Positions 1 through 13,800 of a stretch of 64,000 bases of DNA are shown piece after piece. The notes under the pieces are model-generated. The model had not been told where the DNA came from and searched no databases. It saw nothing but the letters and a program-made list of their open reading frames with translations. Positions within the stretch are counted from its first letter, which is position 1. Each line of letters opens with the position of its first letter. The stretch comes from Musa acuminata AAA Group (Eukaryota > Streptophyta > Magnoliopsida > Zingiberales > Musaceae). The translations under genes were made by a program, and so were the position numbers. Location of the stretch: positions 20,538,501-20,602,500 of the forward strand of contig NC_088339.1 in NCBI RefSeq assembly GCF_036884655.1. Reading direction: 5' to 3'.

Positions 1-2425
1 GAGGAAGGAATGCAATAAATTGTGTCCAAAACAGGGCATTTTTTAGTATGTCTGTGGACCTGATCTAGTCATTATATGCTTTTACCAGTATTTGAAACAA
101 CTGCTCTTTTTGTTTAAGAAAAAGGGAAAGTAGAAATAAGTTGAACTCCACTAATTTGAAATTGGTGTGTTACGTTTGCTAATCTTAGATTACATTGATT
201 GTTTTGGAGTTTCCCTGCCTCGAGCTACACCTATTACCATTGAAATATGTGTTTTCATTGCATAGCTAATATGTCATTGATATGATGATTTGATCTGTAT
301 ATGATAATGCACCCCATATGCTAAGTTGCTAATTGTAAGGAATCCTGTTAGCCTTTGACTCATTAAACAAAATAGGTTTATGTGAGTAAGCTGTAATCTA
401 TATGATGTCATTACAATCCTTGTAGCTGTTTCCATTTGAGATTGTTCCTAGGATCCTAAGAATTATAGACACGTCAATTTGGTGGGTGTATCCATGTCGC
501 ACGTGTCAGACATGGATTCGTCACCAACACGGTTGGACACGTCTTTATTTTTATTTTTGGACACAAGCACCGCCCCTGTGCCCTTCCTTACCTCTCCAGT
601 GGCCTTCCTCATGTGCCACATGAGCGTGGCACTCGCGTGGTCCTCATACGAGGGCCATTAGCTTCGGGGAGGCACATTGACGATGTTGTTGTGGCTCTGC
701 CTAGTGTCCCAAGCCCACCTGCGTCTAGTTGAAGCCATCGTTGCTCGCCCTTAGGGCCTCGACAACCTCTCGTTTCACCCACGAAGCCTTCTTCCTCATC
801 CGTGAAGCCTTCTACCTCACCTTCTAGTGCTCGACCCACACTTCCTCATCGGCGAACAGCTTCGCATGGTGCGATGCTGACCATGACCCATCCTTCACAG
901 TTCACCCGCCTTCTACTTTCCCAGATTTCGCATTTCTGTAGGTCAGATTTCTCTTGCACCACAAGTTAATGCTGACCCAAACCATGGTGGGATGCATGGT
1001 GGCACGTTTCCCCTCACTTTGTAATGCAGTTAAATAATTAGGATACTCTAGAAAAAAAACTAAATTATTGATCAATTCTAAACTAAGATCTTAATTAGTT
1101 AATAATTTCTTGATTTATTTTTGAACTAAACTTTTAACTGAAGGAACCCGTATTAATATGTTTTAATTAATAATTTCTCTTAATTGATTATAGAATCATA
1201 CTACAGTAGTTGTTATTAATAGAAAAAAAATATGTTATCTAAAGCTAATTATACAATTACACTTCCTTTACTTCTTATTAACTGCATAATAAGTTTTTAT
1301 TATACCTATGATTAATTTCAAGCAGAAATGTAATGTCTAGAGGTTTATCAAGAACTAACATATAGCAGTAGGCAATTCATGTAAAATTAATCATATATCC
1401 AAGCTAACAGATTACTACCAAATATGTTTTTACATCTTAAAATGAGCATTACCTAAAGTTAGCATGGGAAATTTTTAACTGTGGGGTTCTAAGAAATCTC
1501 CAAATACGGATCCAAATTGCAACAAAAATATCAACTGCATCTTTAAACCCTGACAGGAGACGTCTGGATCTAAAATTTCAAATAGTTGCAAACATTAAGA
1601 TTTTATTTGTTCACATTGCTGAGTTTATAAAAGTTATGTACAAATATTATAAAATCCATGTTAATCGAATATTATATATATTAAAAGATACATGTGTCCT
1701 CGATGTGTCTGTGTCCTAATTTTTCTAAAAATAGCATGTCGTCGTGTCCGTGTCATGTCGTGTTTGTGTGTCCATGCTTCTTAGCTATGATATAGCTTAT
1801 TGTTAGCAATTAGTGTGCTGCCCATCGTATGAGGACCTGTTCCTCTTAATTCTTTGGAAGCAATCAATACACTGCTTGGAGACACCTGGTGTTGTAACAT
1901 CTCATGAAAATTCGTCACTATATAAAAATGAGAACTTTTGTTGGTTTGGAGTTTTATCATGTAGTGGAGCCTTCTTTTGTGGAAGACTCTTCGATGGCAA
2001 CATCTGGTAGGACTCTAGATCTCTTCATGTATCTGCTTTGGTAATGACGAGCTTATATGTATGTTATAGTTGGTTTGGACTTCATGTTGCAGGTTCTGTT
2101 AAATTTGTATTCTATACTGGATATTTGCTTTGGTAATGATGCTTGTTTGTAAATACATAGCTTGTAGTAGGGGGTTAAATTTTTAAGTCTTGGCAAATTT
2201 TTACTCTTAAACTGGATTCTTATACTTTCTTACCAGGCTATAATATTGTTTTATCAATATTGTCAAATATTTATGAGAGATATCACTGCTATGAGTTGAA
2301 CCCTAAAAAACATTATAGTTTAATTTCTGGCTTCTCTATGGTAGTTATTTGTATTATATTGTTTTCTATTGTCATTTTGTTGTTGGAAATGCCACCTTAT
2401 GCTGAAATGATTATGTTGTTTGTAG
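1..2425. other. Non-coding stretch upstream of the first visible NUP98 exon (probable intron)
   Basis: No exon can be supported here. The first NUP98 exon seen starts at 2426 in the middle of a codon, directly after a TGTAG acceptor, so this stretch is read as part of an intron whose upstream exon lies outside the window. Positions 456-1784 hold an inverted-repeat element listed separately. The flanks 1-455 and 1785-2425 are ordinary AT-rich sequence. Confidence 0.6.
456..1784. mobile_element. Candidate non-autonomous DNA transposon with short inverted ends
   Basis: The left end reads CTAAGAATTATAGACACG. The reverse complement of the right end reads CTAAGAAGCATGGACACA. These are imperfect inverted termini about 18 bp long. 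The flanks CTAGGATC (448-455) and CTATGATA (1785-1792) match at 6 of 8 positions and could be a decayed 8-bp target duplication, as in hAT elements. GTGTC/GACAC motifs cluster inside both ends. The left interior (about 480-1010) is GC-richer than the AT-rich right half, and no transposase ORF is seen. The superfamily is an inference. Confidence 0.5.
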
Positions 2426-5400
2426 GTTCTTCCTTGTTTGGTCAGAAGCCGGCCTTTGGAAACTTTGGTTCATCTCCTAGCCAATCAAGTCCTTTTGGTA
2501 GTACATTTCAGCAAACACAGCCAGCATTTGGTAACAGCCTTTTTGGTTCCACATCACCATTTGGTGCATCCAGTCAACCTGCATTTGGTGCCACTACGAC
2601 CCCCACTTTTGGATCTGCTAGCACCCCTTCTTTTGGTGCTACAACTACCCCAACTTTTGGTGCCACAAGCACACCCGCATTTGGTTCTACTGCAACCCCA
2701 GCATTTGGGTCAACATCGACATCACCGTTTGGTACTACGGGAGGTTCCTTTGGGGTCTCAAGTTCTCCAGCATTTGGTTCAACAGTGACACCATCTTTTG
2801 GGGCTCCGACTGCCCCTACATTTGGGTCCTCAAGCACTCCTGCATTTGGGGCATCTACTGCTCCCACATTTGGCTCTCCAACAGTTTCTGGTTTTGGTGC
2901 ATCAAGTACTCCTTCATTTGGTTTTGGCTCCACCCCTTCCTTTGGACAGTCAGCATCTGCATTTGGTAGCACACCTTTTGGAGCATCACCATCTCCTTTT
3001 GGTGCTCAGAGTTCCCCATTTGGTAAGTTACTTTTTTTCCATTTACCCAGAAGCCCTCTGTTCCTTGAGAGCGGGAAACCTGAAAAGCATTGTTTGTATT
3101 GTCGTTTTGAAATTCACATATGTAAACTTGCTTTTTAGTTGGCTATCTTTGGTTGTTGAACGAAAGAATGCTCATTTTTCATGTCCTTTTTTTCTTGTTT
3201 TCCCCTATATTACCCTTTTATTTATGCTCTTATCATTATTCTCTGGGCTTTTTGTTCACCTACATGTATATTGATGTTTTGCAGGTGCTCAAGCAACAAC
3301 ACCAACATTTGGTAGCCCGGGATTTGGACAATCAACTTTTGGGGGTCAACCTGGAGGGACAAGAGCAGCAGCATTTAGCCCAACGCCTGAGGTTGATGGT
3401 GGCACTGGTAGTCAGCCTGCTGGCAAGATGGAGTCAATATCTGCCATGCCTGCATATAAAGATAGGAGTCATGAGGAACTAAGATGGGAGGATTATCAAC
3501 GTGGTGATAAAGGTAAGAACAAACCTTTAAGTACTGTTGTGGGGCTTTTCTCGGGGTATATACACTTTTTCAGGGCATATAACAAGGCATCTTCATTATG
3601 GCATGTAGATAAATCCCCTTCTTATTTTGTGAGGCAACAATTGTTTAGTCTTCCCTTGGCTTTTCTTGCGCGAGAGATTTTGGCTTCATGTATTAGTATA
3701 TTTCTGATTGCTGGTTGTATGTTCTAAAGCATGCTTCACACTAGATGTGTTCTTATTTTTTATAATCCTCAAATGATATATTTTATGCCAATTTTTAGTA
3801 TATTTTTCGTCCTATATCTTCTTCACCTAATAATGACCTGGTTAATGTGATTTCTAGGTGGTCCAAATCCTTCGGGGCAGCCTGCAGGTGCTATCAATTT
3901 TTCGGCTTCATCTCAAACCAGCCCCTTTGGTTCTGCAGGCACATTTGGTCAATCTTCCACAAACCCTTTCTCCTCCACCACGCCTTCAAATCCTTTTGCA
4001 CTTAAACCTCCCAGTTTTGGTTCATCTGGATTTGGTTCTACCTCTAGTTCAATTTTCAGCTCACCATTCACCACATCCTCATCGAGCCCCTTTGGTTCAA
4101 CTTCCTCTACCAGTCCAATGTTTGGTGCTCCTACTGGTTCGACATTTGGTTCAAGTTTGTCATCCATGGCTTTTGGTGGGACAACATCATCATCTGCTTT
4201 CGGTTCTACGCCTTCAATATTTGGTTCTTCAATGGCGGGGCCAACTTCAACTTTTGGGACTGGTTTGGGCTTTGGCAACACTCAATCTTCTGGGTTATTC
4301 CAGTCCTCTGCTGCACCCTTTGGGCAGGCGTCATCCTTGTTTGGGCAGCCAAATACTGGATTTCAACAAGCTATGCCTACTTTCGTATCAAATCAATTTG
4401 CCAGTCAGTCCACTGGTTTTGGGGGAAGTCTGTTCAGTAGTTCAACGCCATCAGTCTTTCCTTCAAGCACTCCAGTCGGATTTGGGCAAACAGCTGTAAG
4501 TATACTCATAAGAATAAATATTGGGATATTTACACCATTCATATGATAGTTTGTGACATCTGGCTGGCTTGCATTATTTTGGAGTTAAGTTCTTGCTTGT
4601 CTTTTGCAGCCTTCAGTGCAGACACCCTTTCAACTGGCACCAGTAGCCCAGACATCAAGTACATTTTCTTTTCCAAATGTAGGCCAGGCACAACCAGGTA
4701 CATTTAAGGGATCTGCCTTGTCTTTTTGCTTGCTAGTTGTTCTTGTTCTGTTTTTACAACTTTTTTGTTCTTCAACTCTTCAGCCTCTTCTGGTGGCTTT
4801 GGTAGCATTTCAAACATCTTCAGTCAAGGCACCTTCACACAGAAGTATGTTATTGTGCTTTTTCTTTATTCCTTGTGCATTTTGTTTTTCTTTTTGTACA
4901 GTGTAGTTATGAGCATCTTGGTTCTTTATTTGATAGTAGATTGTTAAATTTAAGTAATATAGCAGGTAACATACTCTAGTAAAAAGATACTATTAGCTGA
5001 TTTAGAACATTTTATATATTATTTCAATCGAGAAAGCCTTGGATACTTTGTAGCCCATCCTTGTCTTGTTGCAATAGCACAGGGTCTTTAGTTGTTTGTA
5101 AGTAGGGCAGACCGACAATCTATATGGAAATTGTTTTAGTTTTTAATTTTAAGAAGGCTAGCTTGTAATGCTTTACAAGAATACTTTTCTTATCCTGACT
5201 CATTTCTTCATTTTTTTTTTTTTTTAATTGTCCTCTCCTATATGTCCATGAAACAGTGCTGCTAGTCAATCCAATATGGTCATGCAACCAGCTCCTGTGA
5301 CAAATCCTTTTGGAACACTTCCAGCAATGCCTCAGATGTCAATTGGTCGGACGGGCTCTGCCCCTTCAATTCAGTATGGAATTTCTAGCATGCCTGTAAG

Positions 5401-8400
5401 TCTAGCTTTTTTCTACACAACAAATATATGTAAGGAGTGTGTGGATCTTTCTTGTCATTCAACCTAGATGTGATTTTCCCATTTAATTGTACTATTATCA
5501 ACTATCATGCTTTGTGAATCAAATTTGTGACCTTTGCTGGGAACAGGTTGCTGACAAGCCTACTTTATTAAGGGCTTCCTCAATGCTAGTTCCAAGACAT
5601 TTATCTCAGAGAAGGATCAAACTACCTCCAAGGAAATATTCCGCAAAAAATGATGGCCCAAGGGTGAGAAATCATTGTTGGGAGAGCGTACAGCTATAAT
5701 AATTTGATTACAAGTTTATTAGATGCAAGCTGCAGATATTCCTTCTTTTAATAAATCATTTTTTTTTTCTGAGGATCAACATCTTTCTACTTTCAGGTGG
5801 CTTTTTTTGCTGATGATGAAACACAATCAACACCAAAGGCAGATGCATATTTTGTCCCCAGAGAAAATCCTAGGGCACTGATCATTCGTCCAATTGAGCA
5901 ATGGCCTCCACGAAGTAATATGGAAAAGGAAAATATCATGAAAAATGGATCGATCCCAGCTGCCGAAAATGGTAATGTTCCTGTCCCACTTAAAATGATT
6001 TGAACATTTGAGTTCTTGTTAAATATTGTTGAAGAGTCTTGTTTGAATGCGTAGCTTGTCTATATGCTCTATCTTATCATGAAAGGAGATTGCATGATGC
6101 AGCAAGTTCCATTTGTTGCAGTTAAGTTGTTATATAACCCTTTATAGAGGGACAAAAAACAGAGGGTGAGCTTCAGTATGGCATTGTCGAAATGCCAAGA
6201 CGAAGTGACCGCTTGGGCTGCTTCCTAATGACAAATAGCTATTTTTAGTATAGAAGAGCTGAATGTTGTAAATTTGCTGCCATTTGTCTTATCACTTGTA
6301 AATTACGCAAAAGCATAAACCTGTTTATCATTGTATGTATGCTTAGATTTAACCTATTTTGCTTTTATAACTTAAAAGATGATCAATGAAATGGGAAGAA
6401 TAATTTAGAAATGAAGCCAACTAATCAACAAATTTGAGTGTAAAAGAATCTAAGATTAGGTGTTCACATTTAAGAATCCTTTTTATACAAGCCAACAGGT
6501 CACCAAATGAACAATATCAATCTATGGCATCCTTGGTGCTTGGGGTGCCTGTTACAACCTTGATTGGTGTAAGGTCTCTGTTCTTTGAGATTTCCTTAAA
6601 AACCTTATGCTTATTGCTGGGTCACCACTCAGCAAGATGTCCTATGTTTATGGCTAGACATTAGAAAGAAGGTGGTTTACATATATGCTTGAAAGGGACT
6701 GATCTACAGAAAAAGACCTTGGTAATGGAGTTAAATCTGGAAAGTAGAAAGAAATTTGAAAGTGATTATAGGTTTTTTCAGATAAATTTTGGCTCGGAAT
6801 CAAAAGATCATACATAAGCAAGTTATAGGATGAAAAGTGGAAGTCTAGAGCAGAAGAAACAAGAAAAGCAAGGGCCACATTTGTTAATCAATCTATGATT
6901 CATTTGTCCTACGAACTCTGCAATCATAACAGGTGCAAATATAGCAAAATTTCGAATTTGGCAGTTTTTGACCAAGAAGCCAGCATGCTTTTGCAGAGCA
7001 AAACCATAGCAATTACATTGTCTTAGCATCAGATGAATCTGCTTTTGTCAGTTCTATCCACTTGAAATGTTTCCAAAGATTGCGAAATTTTGGGATGGCA
7101 CAAGAGCCAGAAATGTGCCACCTCAAACAATTGGAGTAGCTTGTGTTACTTCTGCTATGAGATGTAGGTGGAATTAATTGGATCTGAACTTTTCCTTGTT
7201 TTATTGGTAATATTGGCCTTTACAATGCAGAATCATGATGTTAATGTGGTGGGGCATTATTTTGTGCAAGATGCTGACTATAGGTATACGCCAAGATTTT
7301 TTTTTTTTCCTGTGGTGGAGAGGTAAAATTGTTGTCCTTCCAACAGAAGGCAGCATTGCTATTATATTCCAAATTATACACCCAATATTATATGACACTT
7401 ATTTCAAGGTTTCTAAGTAAACAATCGGTGCAGGTCCCGTAGGTCCATCATTGAGAACCCATTGAATCTGGAGATCCATCAATATATTGGAATTGGCCAA
7501 GAACTGACCTTGACCTGGTTGCACATGTTTGTAATTTGGTTGTTGGTCAATCCTGGTTGACTCCTGGCAGTCGCAGTTAATCCTAGATAGTCTTGATCGG
7601 TTCTTGTGATCTTGAGAACCATAGGCTGATTACCCAAATACTGTGGGGCTGTCCACTGATGAAGATAATTATCTCTTTTTTCATCTTATACACTGTGTAT
7701 CCATGCAAAAGCTCTTATTTCCTCTATTTTAGCTGTTTGAATATATTTTCTTAAGTATATGATTTTGTTCCAGAATTTGTTGGTTTACAAGTTAATCTAG
7801 CAATGATTTATTTTTTTTCACACAAGAAAAAGGTTGATTTGACTTATAGACCTTTTTAAGCTATTGTAGCATTTACATGATACGGTAACATTTCATACTT
7901 CAGCATTATTCCAAAATTATATTCAATGGCAACTTTCCTTCTTAACAAGAATGGGACACCATATAAGATGTAGCTTTTTAGTGTTTAGAACTTCATAGTA
8001 TTTTGATATGGGATACTTCACTTAGTGGCAAAATGCTAACGGTGACATCATGATTGATGAATACTGGAAACACATTTACGATACCATACTGCTGTTTGAA
8101 GGGGCATGCGAGAACCATGTAATCATGACATGCTAATGCTAATATGAGGAACAGATCTTATTTTGGATTTCTTGTTGTTGAACCATGGTAATCATGACAT
8201 GCTAATGCTGATCCGAGGAACGGATCTTATTTTGGATTTCTTGTTGTTTATTGTGTTGGATAATGTCATCTACTTTGCCATTTAATCTACTTTTATTCTG
8301 TTGGATATCTTAGGAAGACAATGATACAGAGATATTTAATCTACTTTCTCTTGGAACTTCCTAGTCTCAATATGATGTCATATTTAGAGGTGTACTATGA

Positions 8401-9834
8401 AAATTTGTCTCATTGAAAACCAATTATTTCTTATCATGGATCTTTCTTATCTCTGTCAAGTTATTCTTTAGATAGATAGTCTTGCACATTAAAAGTGTTC
8501 ATTAATATTACCTTGCTGAATGCATGCTCACTTATGATGATTTAGCTTAGATTCTTATGTCAGTTTGGTTGTTAGCGTACTCTATTTGTTCTCCGACCTT
8601 TTTCTTTTACTGTGATACTCTCCAGGTAAAGTATCAGGAGAGCCATCTGCTCCGGCTTTCAAGGAGATGTATGCAGGTGATAATGATGGTAAGTTTATTT
8701 CACCAGTTTTTCTTTTGAAATTCTTTCTTTACAAGCAGAGAATGCACTTTTTGTTACTAGTTTAAAATCAGTTTTCAGATGTTCGATGTGGATTTGTTAA
8801 AAGGGTGAAAATTTAGTGCTAAACATTATCGTTCTAGATGTAGTACAAACATTTTTGTTAGACTCTTAGGAGAATAAAACATGGAAGGTTCATGTATGAT
8901 TTGATTTGTCTTGTCTTGCATTGTCCCTCTTAACTCCTTGGTCTGTTGGGAAGCTAATTAATCTCAGAGATGTTAGTTTGGGTGAATATTCAGGACCTAT
9001 TGGGCATACTTTCAGTTGTAAGAGCCCAAGTAATTGTTCTGTAAAGTTATCAGGCTAGCAGATTGAACAGATCACAGCCATTTATTAGTAAGATTTCTTC
9101 AACCAGTAGAACATTCTTCCCATCATTTATGTTACTGTTCTGGAAATGATGCAGAGTATGCTACTGGGAATGGCCATACAAGGGAGCATACTGGCACGAC
9201 CGTCTCAGCCTCCAAGTCTTTGCAGAAGGAAAACGGTAATGGTGATGATCAGATGCAGAAGGTAACCGATTCTTCTTATGTGAAAATATCGGGACACAGG
9301 GCTGGCAAGGCTGCAATCGTGTACGAGCATGGTGCAGACATCGAGGCGCTAATGCCGAAGCTCCGCCAAGATGATTACTATACCGAACCACGTATCCAGG
9401 AACTCGCTGCAAAAGAGCGCGCTGAGCCAGGCTTCTGCCGCCATGTCAAGGATTTTGTGGTTGGTAGGCATGGCTATGGCAGCATCAAGTTTTACGGAGA
9501 AACTGATGTGAGGGGGCTTGACCTAGAGTCGATCGTCCAGTTCAACCACCGCGAAGTGATTGTTTACAGCGATGATAGCAAGAAGCCCCCAATTGGGCAG
9601 GGTCTCAACAAGCCTGCCGAGGTTACACTTCTCAACATCAAGTGTATGAACAAGAAGACAGGGCAGCAGTACACAGAGGGGCCCAACGTCGATAAGTACA
9701 AGGAGATGCTGACACTGAAAGGTGAGGAGCAGGGGGCTGAGTTCCTGTCCTTTGATCCCGTCAAGGGAGAGTGGAAGTTCAAGGTCAAGCACTTCAGCTC
9801 TTATGAGTTCTTGCTAGAGACGGATTGTTCGTAA
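2426..9834 (+). CDS. NUP98: Nuclear pore complex protein NUP98 (5' partial, ten exons)
   Basis: Exons: 2426-3022, 3285-3512, 3858-4495, 4610-4697, 4784-4844, 5257-5395, 5547-5663, 5797-5971, 8626-8688 and 9155-9834 (TAA at 9832). All junctions are GT-AG and the frame is continuous for 927 codons plus a split first codon. The first seven exons are FG/GLFG-type repeats (PAFG, TPSFG, SSPFG), which make the pore permeability barrier. Around 3427-3512 is a GLEBS motif ([16 protein letters not shown]), the family's docking site for RAE1/Gle2. The last exon holds the autoproteolytic nucleoporin domain, from about [14 protein letters not shown] to KVKHFSSY, with the HFS cleavage site. Plant NUP98 proteins are near 1,040 aa, so roughly 100 residues lie upstream of the window. 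NUP96 is not fused behind it, as expected in plants. Intron 8 is unusually long (2.65 kb). Confidence 0.95.
5972..8625 (+). other. Long NUP98 intron without recognisable genes
   Basis: This 2.65-kb intron has a GTAATG donor and a TCCAG acceptor. The short open frames in it have no recognisable domain. The only structure I found is a tandem duplication at 8112-8247. Confidence 0.7.
8112..8247 (+). repeat. Two-copy tandem duplication, period about 68 bp
   Basis: The unit starting GAACCATG and running to TTTCTTGTTGTT occurs at 8112 and again at 8180, with only a few differences. It lies within an intron and has no coding value. Confidence 0.8.
9793..9798 (+). other. NUP98: Predicted NUP98 autoproteolysis site (Phe|Ser)
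   Basis: The codons for HFSSY begin at 9790. In the NUP98 family the peptide bond between Phe and Ser of HFS is cut by the protein itself. Here cleavage would fall between 9795 and 9796 and release a tail of only 12 residues ([12 protein letters not shown]). The motif is seen directly; the cleavage is inferred from the family. Confidence 0.8.
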
Positions 9835-10801
9835 GGCTACCTACTGGCTGGGAAGGTGGAAATTCATATACCATGATCAGACATCTTCTTCCTCTAGTTT
9901 CTTCAAACTCCCCTCCCTGTAGTTTCTTTAGTCTTGTGTTTTAACCCTTTTCAGTTGTAATTGTTACAGCATCATCCTATTCTCTGTTGGAAGTACAGAT
10001 TGTGCCAATATGTGATGCCTTTTTGTTTTTAAACCTTGTTCCTCCTTTCTTTTTTTCTCATGATTCTTTTGAAGAGATGCTTAAGACTCGTGTAGTTCTT
10101 GTTTTGGGTCTCTTCCTCTAATGTTCGTGCCGACTTGAAAACTTTGTATGGATAAACATTTTGTATTTGTTGAAGATTAATCCCAACTTCTATGCATCAA
10201 AGAAGTATATTGGTTTTATTGAATTGGCATAACTATACATTATTGCAAAGGAGCGATATATTTTCCTTTTTATTTTTATCTTTATTTCTACGTGTTTCCT
10301 ATTATATATAAATGTGTGATAAAATTATGCAGGTCGATCCCAAGTCTGCAAGTGATATGTATCGTTCTAAGGAATGAAAATTATGAATTATTTCATCTTC
10401 GAATAATCTGCCTGCATTCTCTTGAATTCTGTGGAGCACCACATTACACAAGCGGAAACGTCTGACCACAACCCAATATATACATGCATCTGTTGCTGTT
10501 ACAACAGCTGTATGTTACAAAGATATCCATATCAAGTGGCCCAAAAAAAATATTGGAGGAAGCCGTGGAGGAGATGTTAATTGCATTAATAGTGTCGGTA
10601 AAACATTAATACATGTGGCCAAGTTAAGAGTTACATTAGATAAGAACCTATGTTATCTAACAAAGAAATAGCAGCATGTATCTGCTGCTGCTTTAGAGCT
10701 ATGGTGGTTCCTTGAAAACCAAGGCTAGCTTCTACGAGGGCCCCAAGAAAATGATGGGGGAATAATTTACACTAAGAAAAACAAAAAGAAAAAGAAAAAA
10801 A
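9835..10801. other. Tail-to-tail intergenic region between NUP98 and the TVP38-like gene
   Basis: It contains the 3' untranslated regions of the two converging genes and short AT-rich spacer. T-rich stretches lie near 10020-10060 and an A-rich run at 10775-10800. No further gene, RNA or repeat was recognised. Confidence 0.7.
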
Positions 10802-13800
10802 TTATTTCACGCGATCGACATTTGAAGTGTCCATCTTGATCATAAGAGGTTGCTGTAGGTGCAAGGGTGACTCGGGTGACACCGGTGGTGGTGGTGGAGG
10901 TGACGATGGTGGCGTCGTGATGATTAGGATGTTCTCTACCACTGGATTTTCAACCAATGCCTTATCCAAATATACATGTGCTTCTCTCGTGACACATACC
11001 ATAAGGATAGCTGCAAAAGAACAAGGAAAAAAATCGAGGAAATACATAACTAGTCAAATGACAAGCTATGTTATAGTTGTTTCTTTTATCGACTATAACA
11101 TAGTCGTGTATGACAAGGATCACAAAAGGATTCAAATGGTTGTAGGAACAAGTAACTGATGGAAACAATCACCATTCTGCACGGAAACCAAAATGACAAT
11201 ATGCCAACAAATGAAGATCAAATCATCGTAACTACATGAGCATACAGGACATAATTGATTAATGGTGGGAATTCTCAAAATTGAGTCTCTATAGTACTGA
11301 CCTAAATAGGGATTTCAAAGAGATTGGGTGGTTAAGCTTTATGTATTTCATATGAGAACAGAGGAAATTCTTGTATAAATGTGGATTTGTGTGATGTACT
11401 TACTACCTACAACTCTTTAACTTATTGTTACTTTCACCTTTCCTTTGATAGGCAGATTTTGCTAGTTCCATAACAAAGTGAGATATAAATGCCAAGAGAG
11501 TCTGTGTGCATAAGAGGCTTCTTACCAGATATTGCCAGCCCAGTTACCATAAGTACCTGCATCCATTTTAAGATGTCAGAACACAAATGAATAAAAATGG
11601 ATATGGGTATAAATGATCTTCTCTTTCTGTTGTTATGGCCTTGTGGCTTCGTGGTTTTGTACACTCAGTAGCAGCTAAAAGAATGTTAATTCTAACATTC
11701 ACATGCCAGTGCAAAGATCTGACAATCATCTTGCTCCTGGTCAAGTACAGCCATATTTTATGATGATTAGCACTGGCCCTAGGCTTGGATGTTAGGAAAC
11801 AATCATAGGACATGATGAGAGAGTAATAAGTTTATATATTTACCAAGACAAGCAACAAGAAATCTAGAGACTACACCGGTCAGTTATTATTACTATAATC
11901 ACATTCTTGGTTGTTTCTTTACAAGGCATAGAAGTCTTTCAGTTATTGTCAACATTAGTAGCCAAAATGTACATTACAAATTTCCTTGTCTTATAACTTC
12001 AGTTGGACACAGCAAAATAATCACTGTATGGCTTGTGTCACTCACATTTTGTATGATAAGTTCCACAAATACAACAATTCAAGTTAGAGGTTTCTAGAGA
12101 GGGAGAAGACCAAAGAAAATTATGAAAACAGTGAAAGGAATAATAGATTTTGGATATTCTAAACAAAGGTCAATTTTAAATTGACTATGGTAATCTAGAG
12201 ATGAAGAGAAGAGAAGAAAAGAAAAGAAGCCTAAAAAGTAAGGGGAAAAAGAAGAGAAAGCCGTATCTCCTAGTAGGCAGCAGCTGAATTAGAGCTTAGT
12301 AAAAACATACTTGCATTGTATATAATTTATAAAAGCTTGTACTTCATCCAACTATTGGCCAGAAAAAGAAATCTGTAAAGAGTAAACCAAGAACAAAACT
12401 CTTGCCACTCAGGATTGGGGATACATGGTATGTGTCTTGCTTGCATGAAATACATACATCTAATATCATCTAGGGATCTTGTTATGTACCAATCTCCATA
12501 TGCATAGATATACATCAAATACTGGCATGTAAAACTTCAGAATTCAGGAAGTCAGATTAAAAAGAAAGCCAAAATAGGAATTACATTTTGGAAGCTGAGA
12601 CCTAGTGATGAACACATTCCAGTTACCATAAGAAGACTTGATTCATGATCATTTAAAAGAAGATATATGGGTGATCAAAAGTAGCAAAGGCTTACCCAAT
12701 GAGTAGATGAAACCTCATTCCATCTATGTGTCACATCAGCTAGATCCTTGAAAGTAGTACCAACATACACTAGCGCAAGAGTAATCGGCTTCAGATAAAG
12801 TCAAAATGTTAGATCACAAATTTAATTATTATGAACACAATCAATCATTACTCATCAAATTCTTTTGAGCCTTGATATAATGCACATTGAAAAGCACAGA
12901 TATGACATTAATATAGGCCAAAAAGCAAGCATATTTTCCCTTCTTGTCTAACAGTCTAACTGATGATGCTTTAGCTACCATGTCATTTTTAGAGTAGTAA
13001 ACCTAGTGCTAAGTCATGTATAAAGACAAAAATATGGAAAAGCTATGCATGAAAGATACGAGAAAAGAAAACAAGCATATAAGTCGAAAATCAACTATTG
13101 CCGCATGCACCAAATAGTTGCATTCAAATGCATGCAAGAGATTCTTGGAAGACTAATCTGTTCACTAAAGCAGCACAAAGTTTAGTATCCTCAACAGGAG
13201 ACTTCATTGCAGCTATCATTAGTTGCAGCCGCCACCCACATTAACATACAGCAGTATCCCATGACATAGTACTCAAAACTTTTAGTACTGTGAACAAAAT
13301 GATGAGGATCAATCCTTCTGAAAAAAGGTCCACAAAGTTTTACAATCATCCGAGTCAACGACAGAATCATGTACAAAACTGCACCGCATTTGCTACTGAG
13401 GGACCAGTCAAATAAACTAAACACATTATTAGTGGTGAAAATAAAAAAAGGGCAAATATAATATGATAATAAATAGTGTATCCATAGCAGATCTTTTGCA
13501 CTAGCTTAACCTGTGACAGTGAATTTAGCAATGACATATTATGGTGCCCTAGAGTGAGTAGTTATTCTATTTATCATGACATTCAATGTTGAATTTACAA
13601 ATAATTAAACTTACATAGCTTTCACAGTTTTATCATGCATAAAATAAGCATGTTAAGAAAGGCCAATAGTGTTAATAGATAAAACAAATAATTTTTAGAA
13701 CCTGATCAGACTGTCCAGTCCAACTAGAAGAACTGGGAACCAGACTCACATCACTCCAGTCCCGTAATTTGTGTGGGTAAGAGTTAAACCAGGTAACAAC

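Noticed and set aside
1813..2010. Possible NUP98 upstream exon near 1960-2010
   Set aside because: It has an AG and a GT, but it encodes no FG-type sequence and does not resemble the family N-terminus.
2438..3274. Long open frames on both strands across the NUP98 FG repeats
   Set aside because: The FG/SSTP codon repeats leave other frames open by composition. Only the FG frame joins correctly across all introns.
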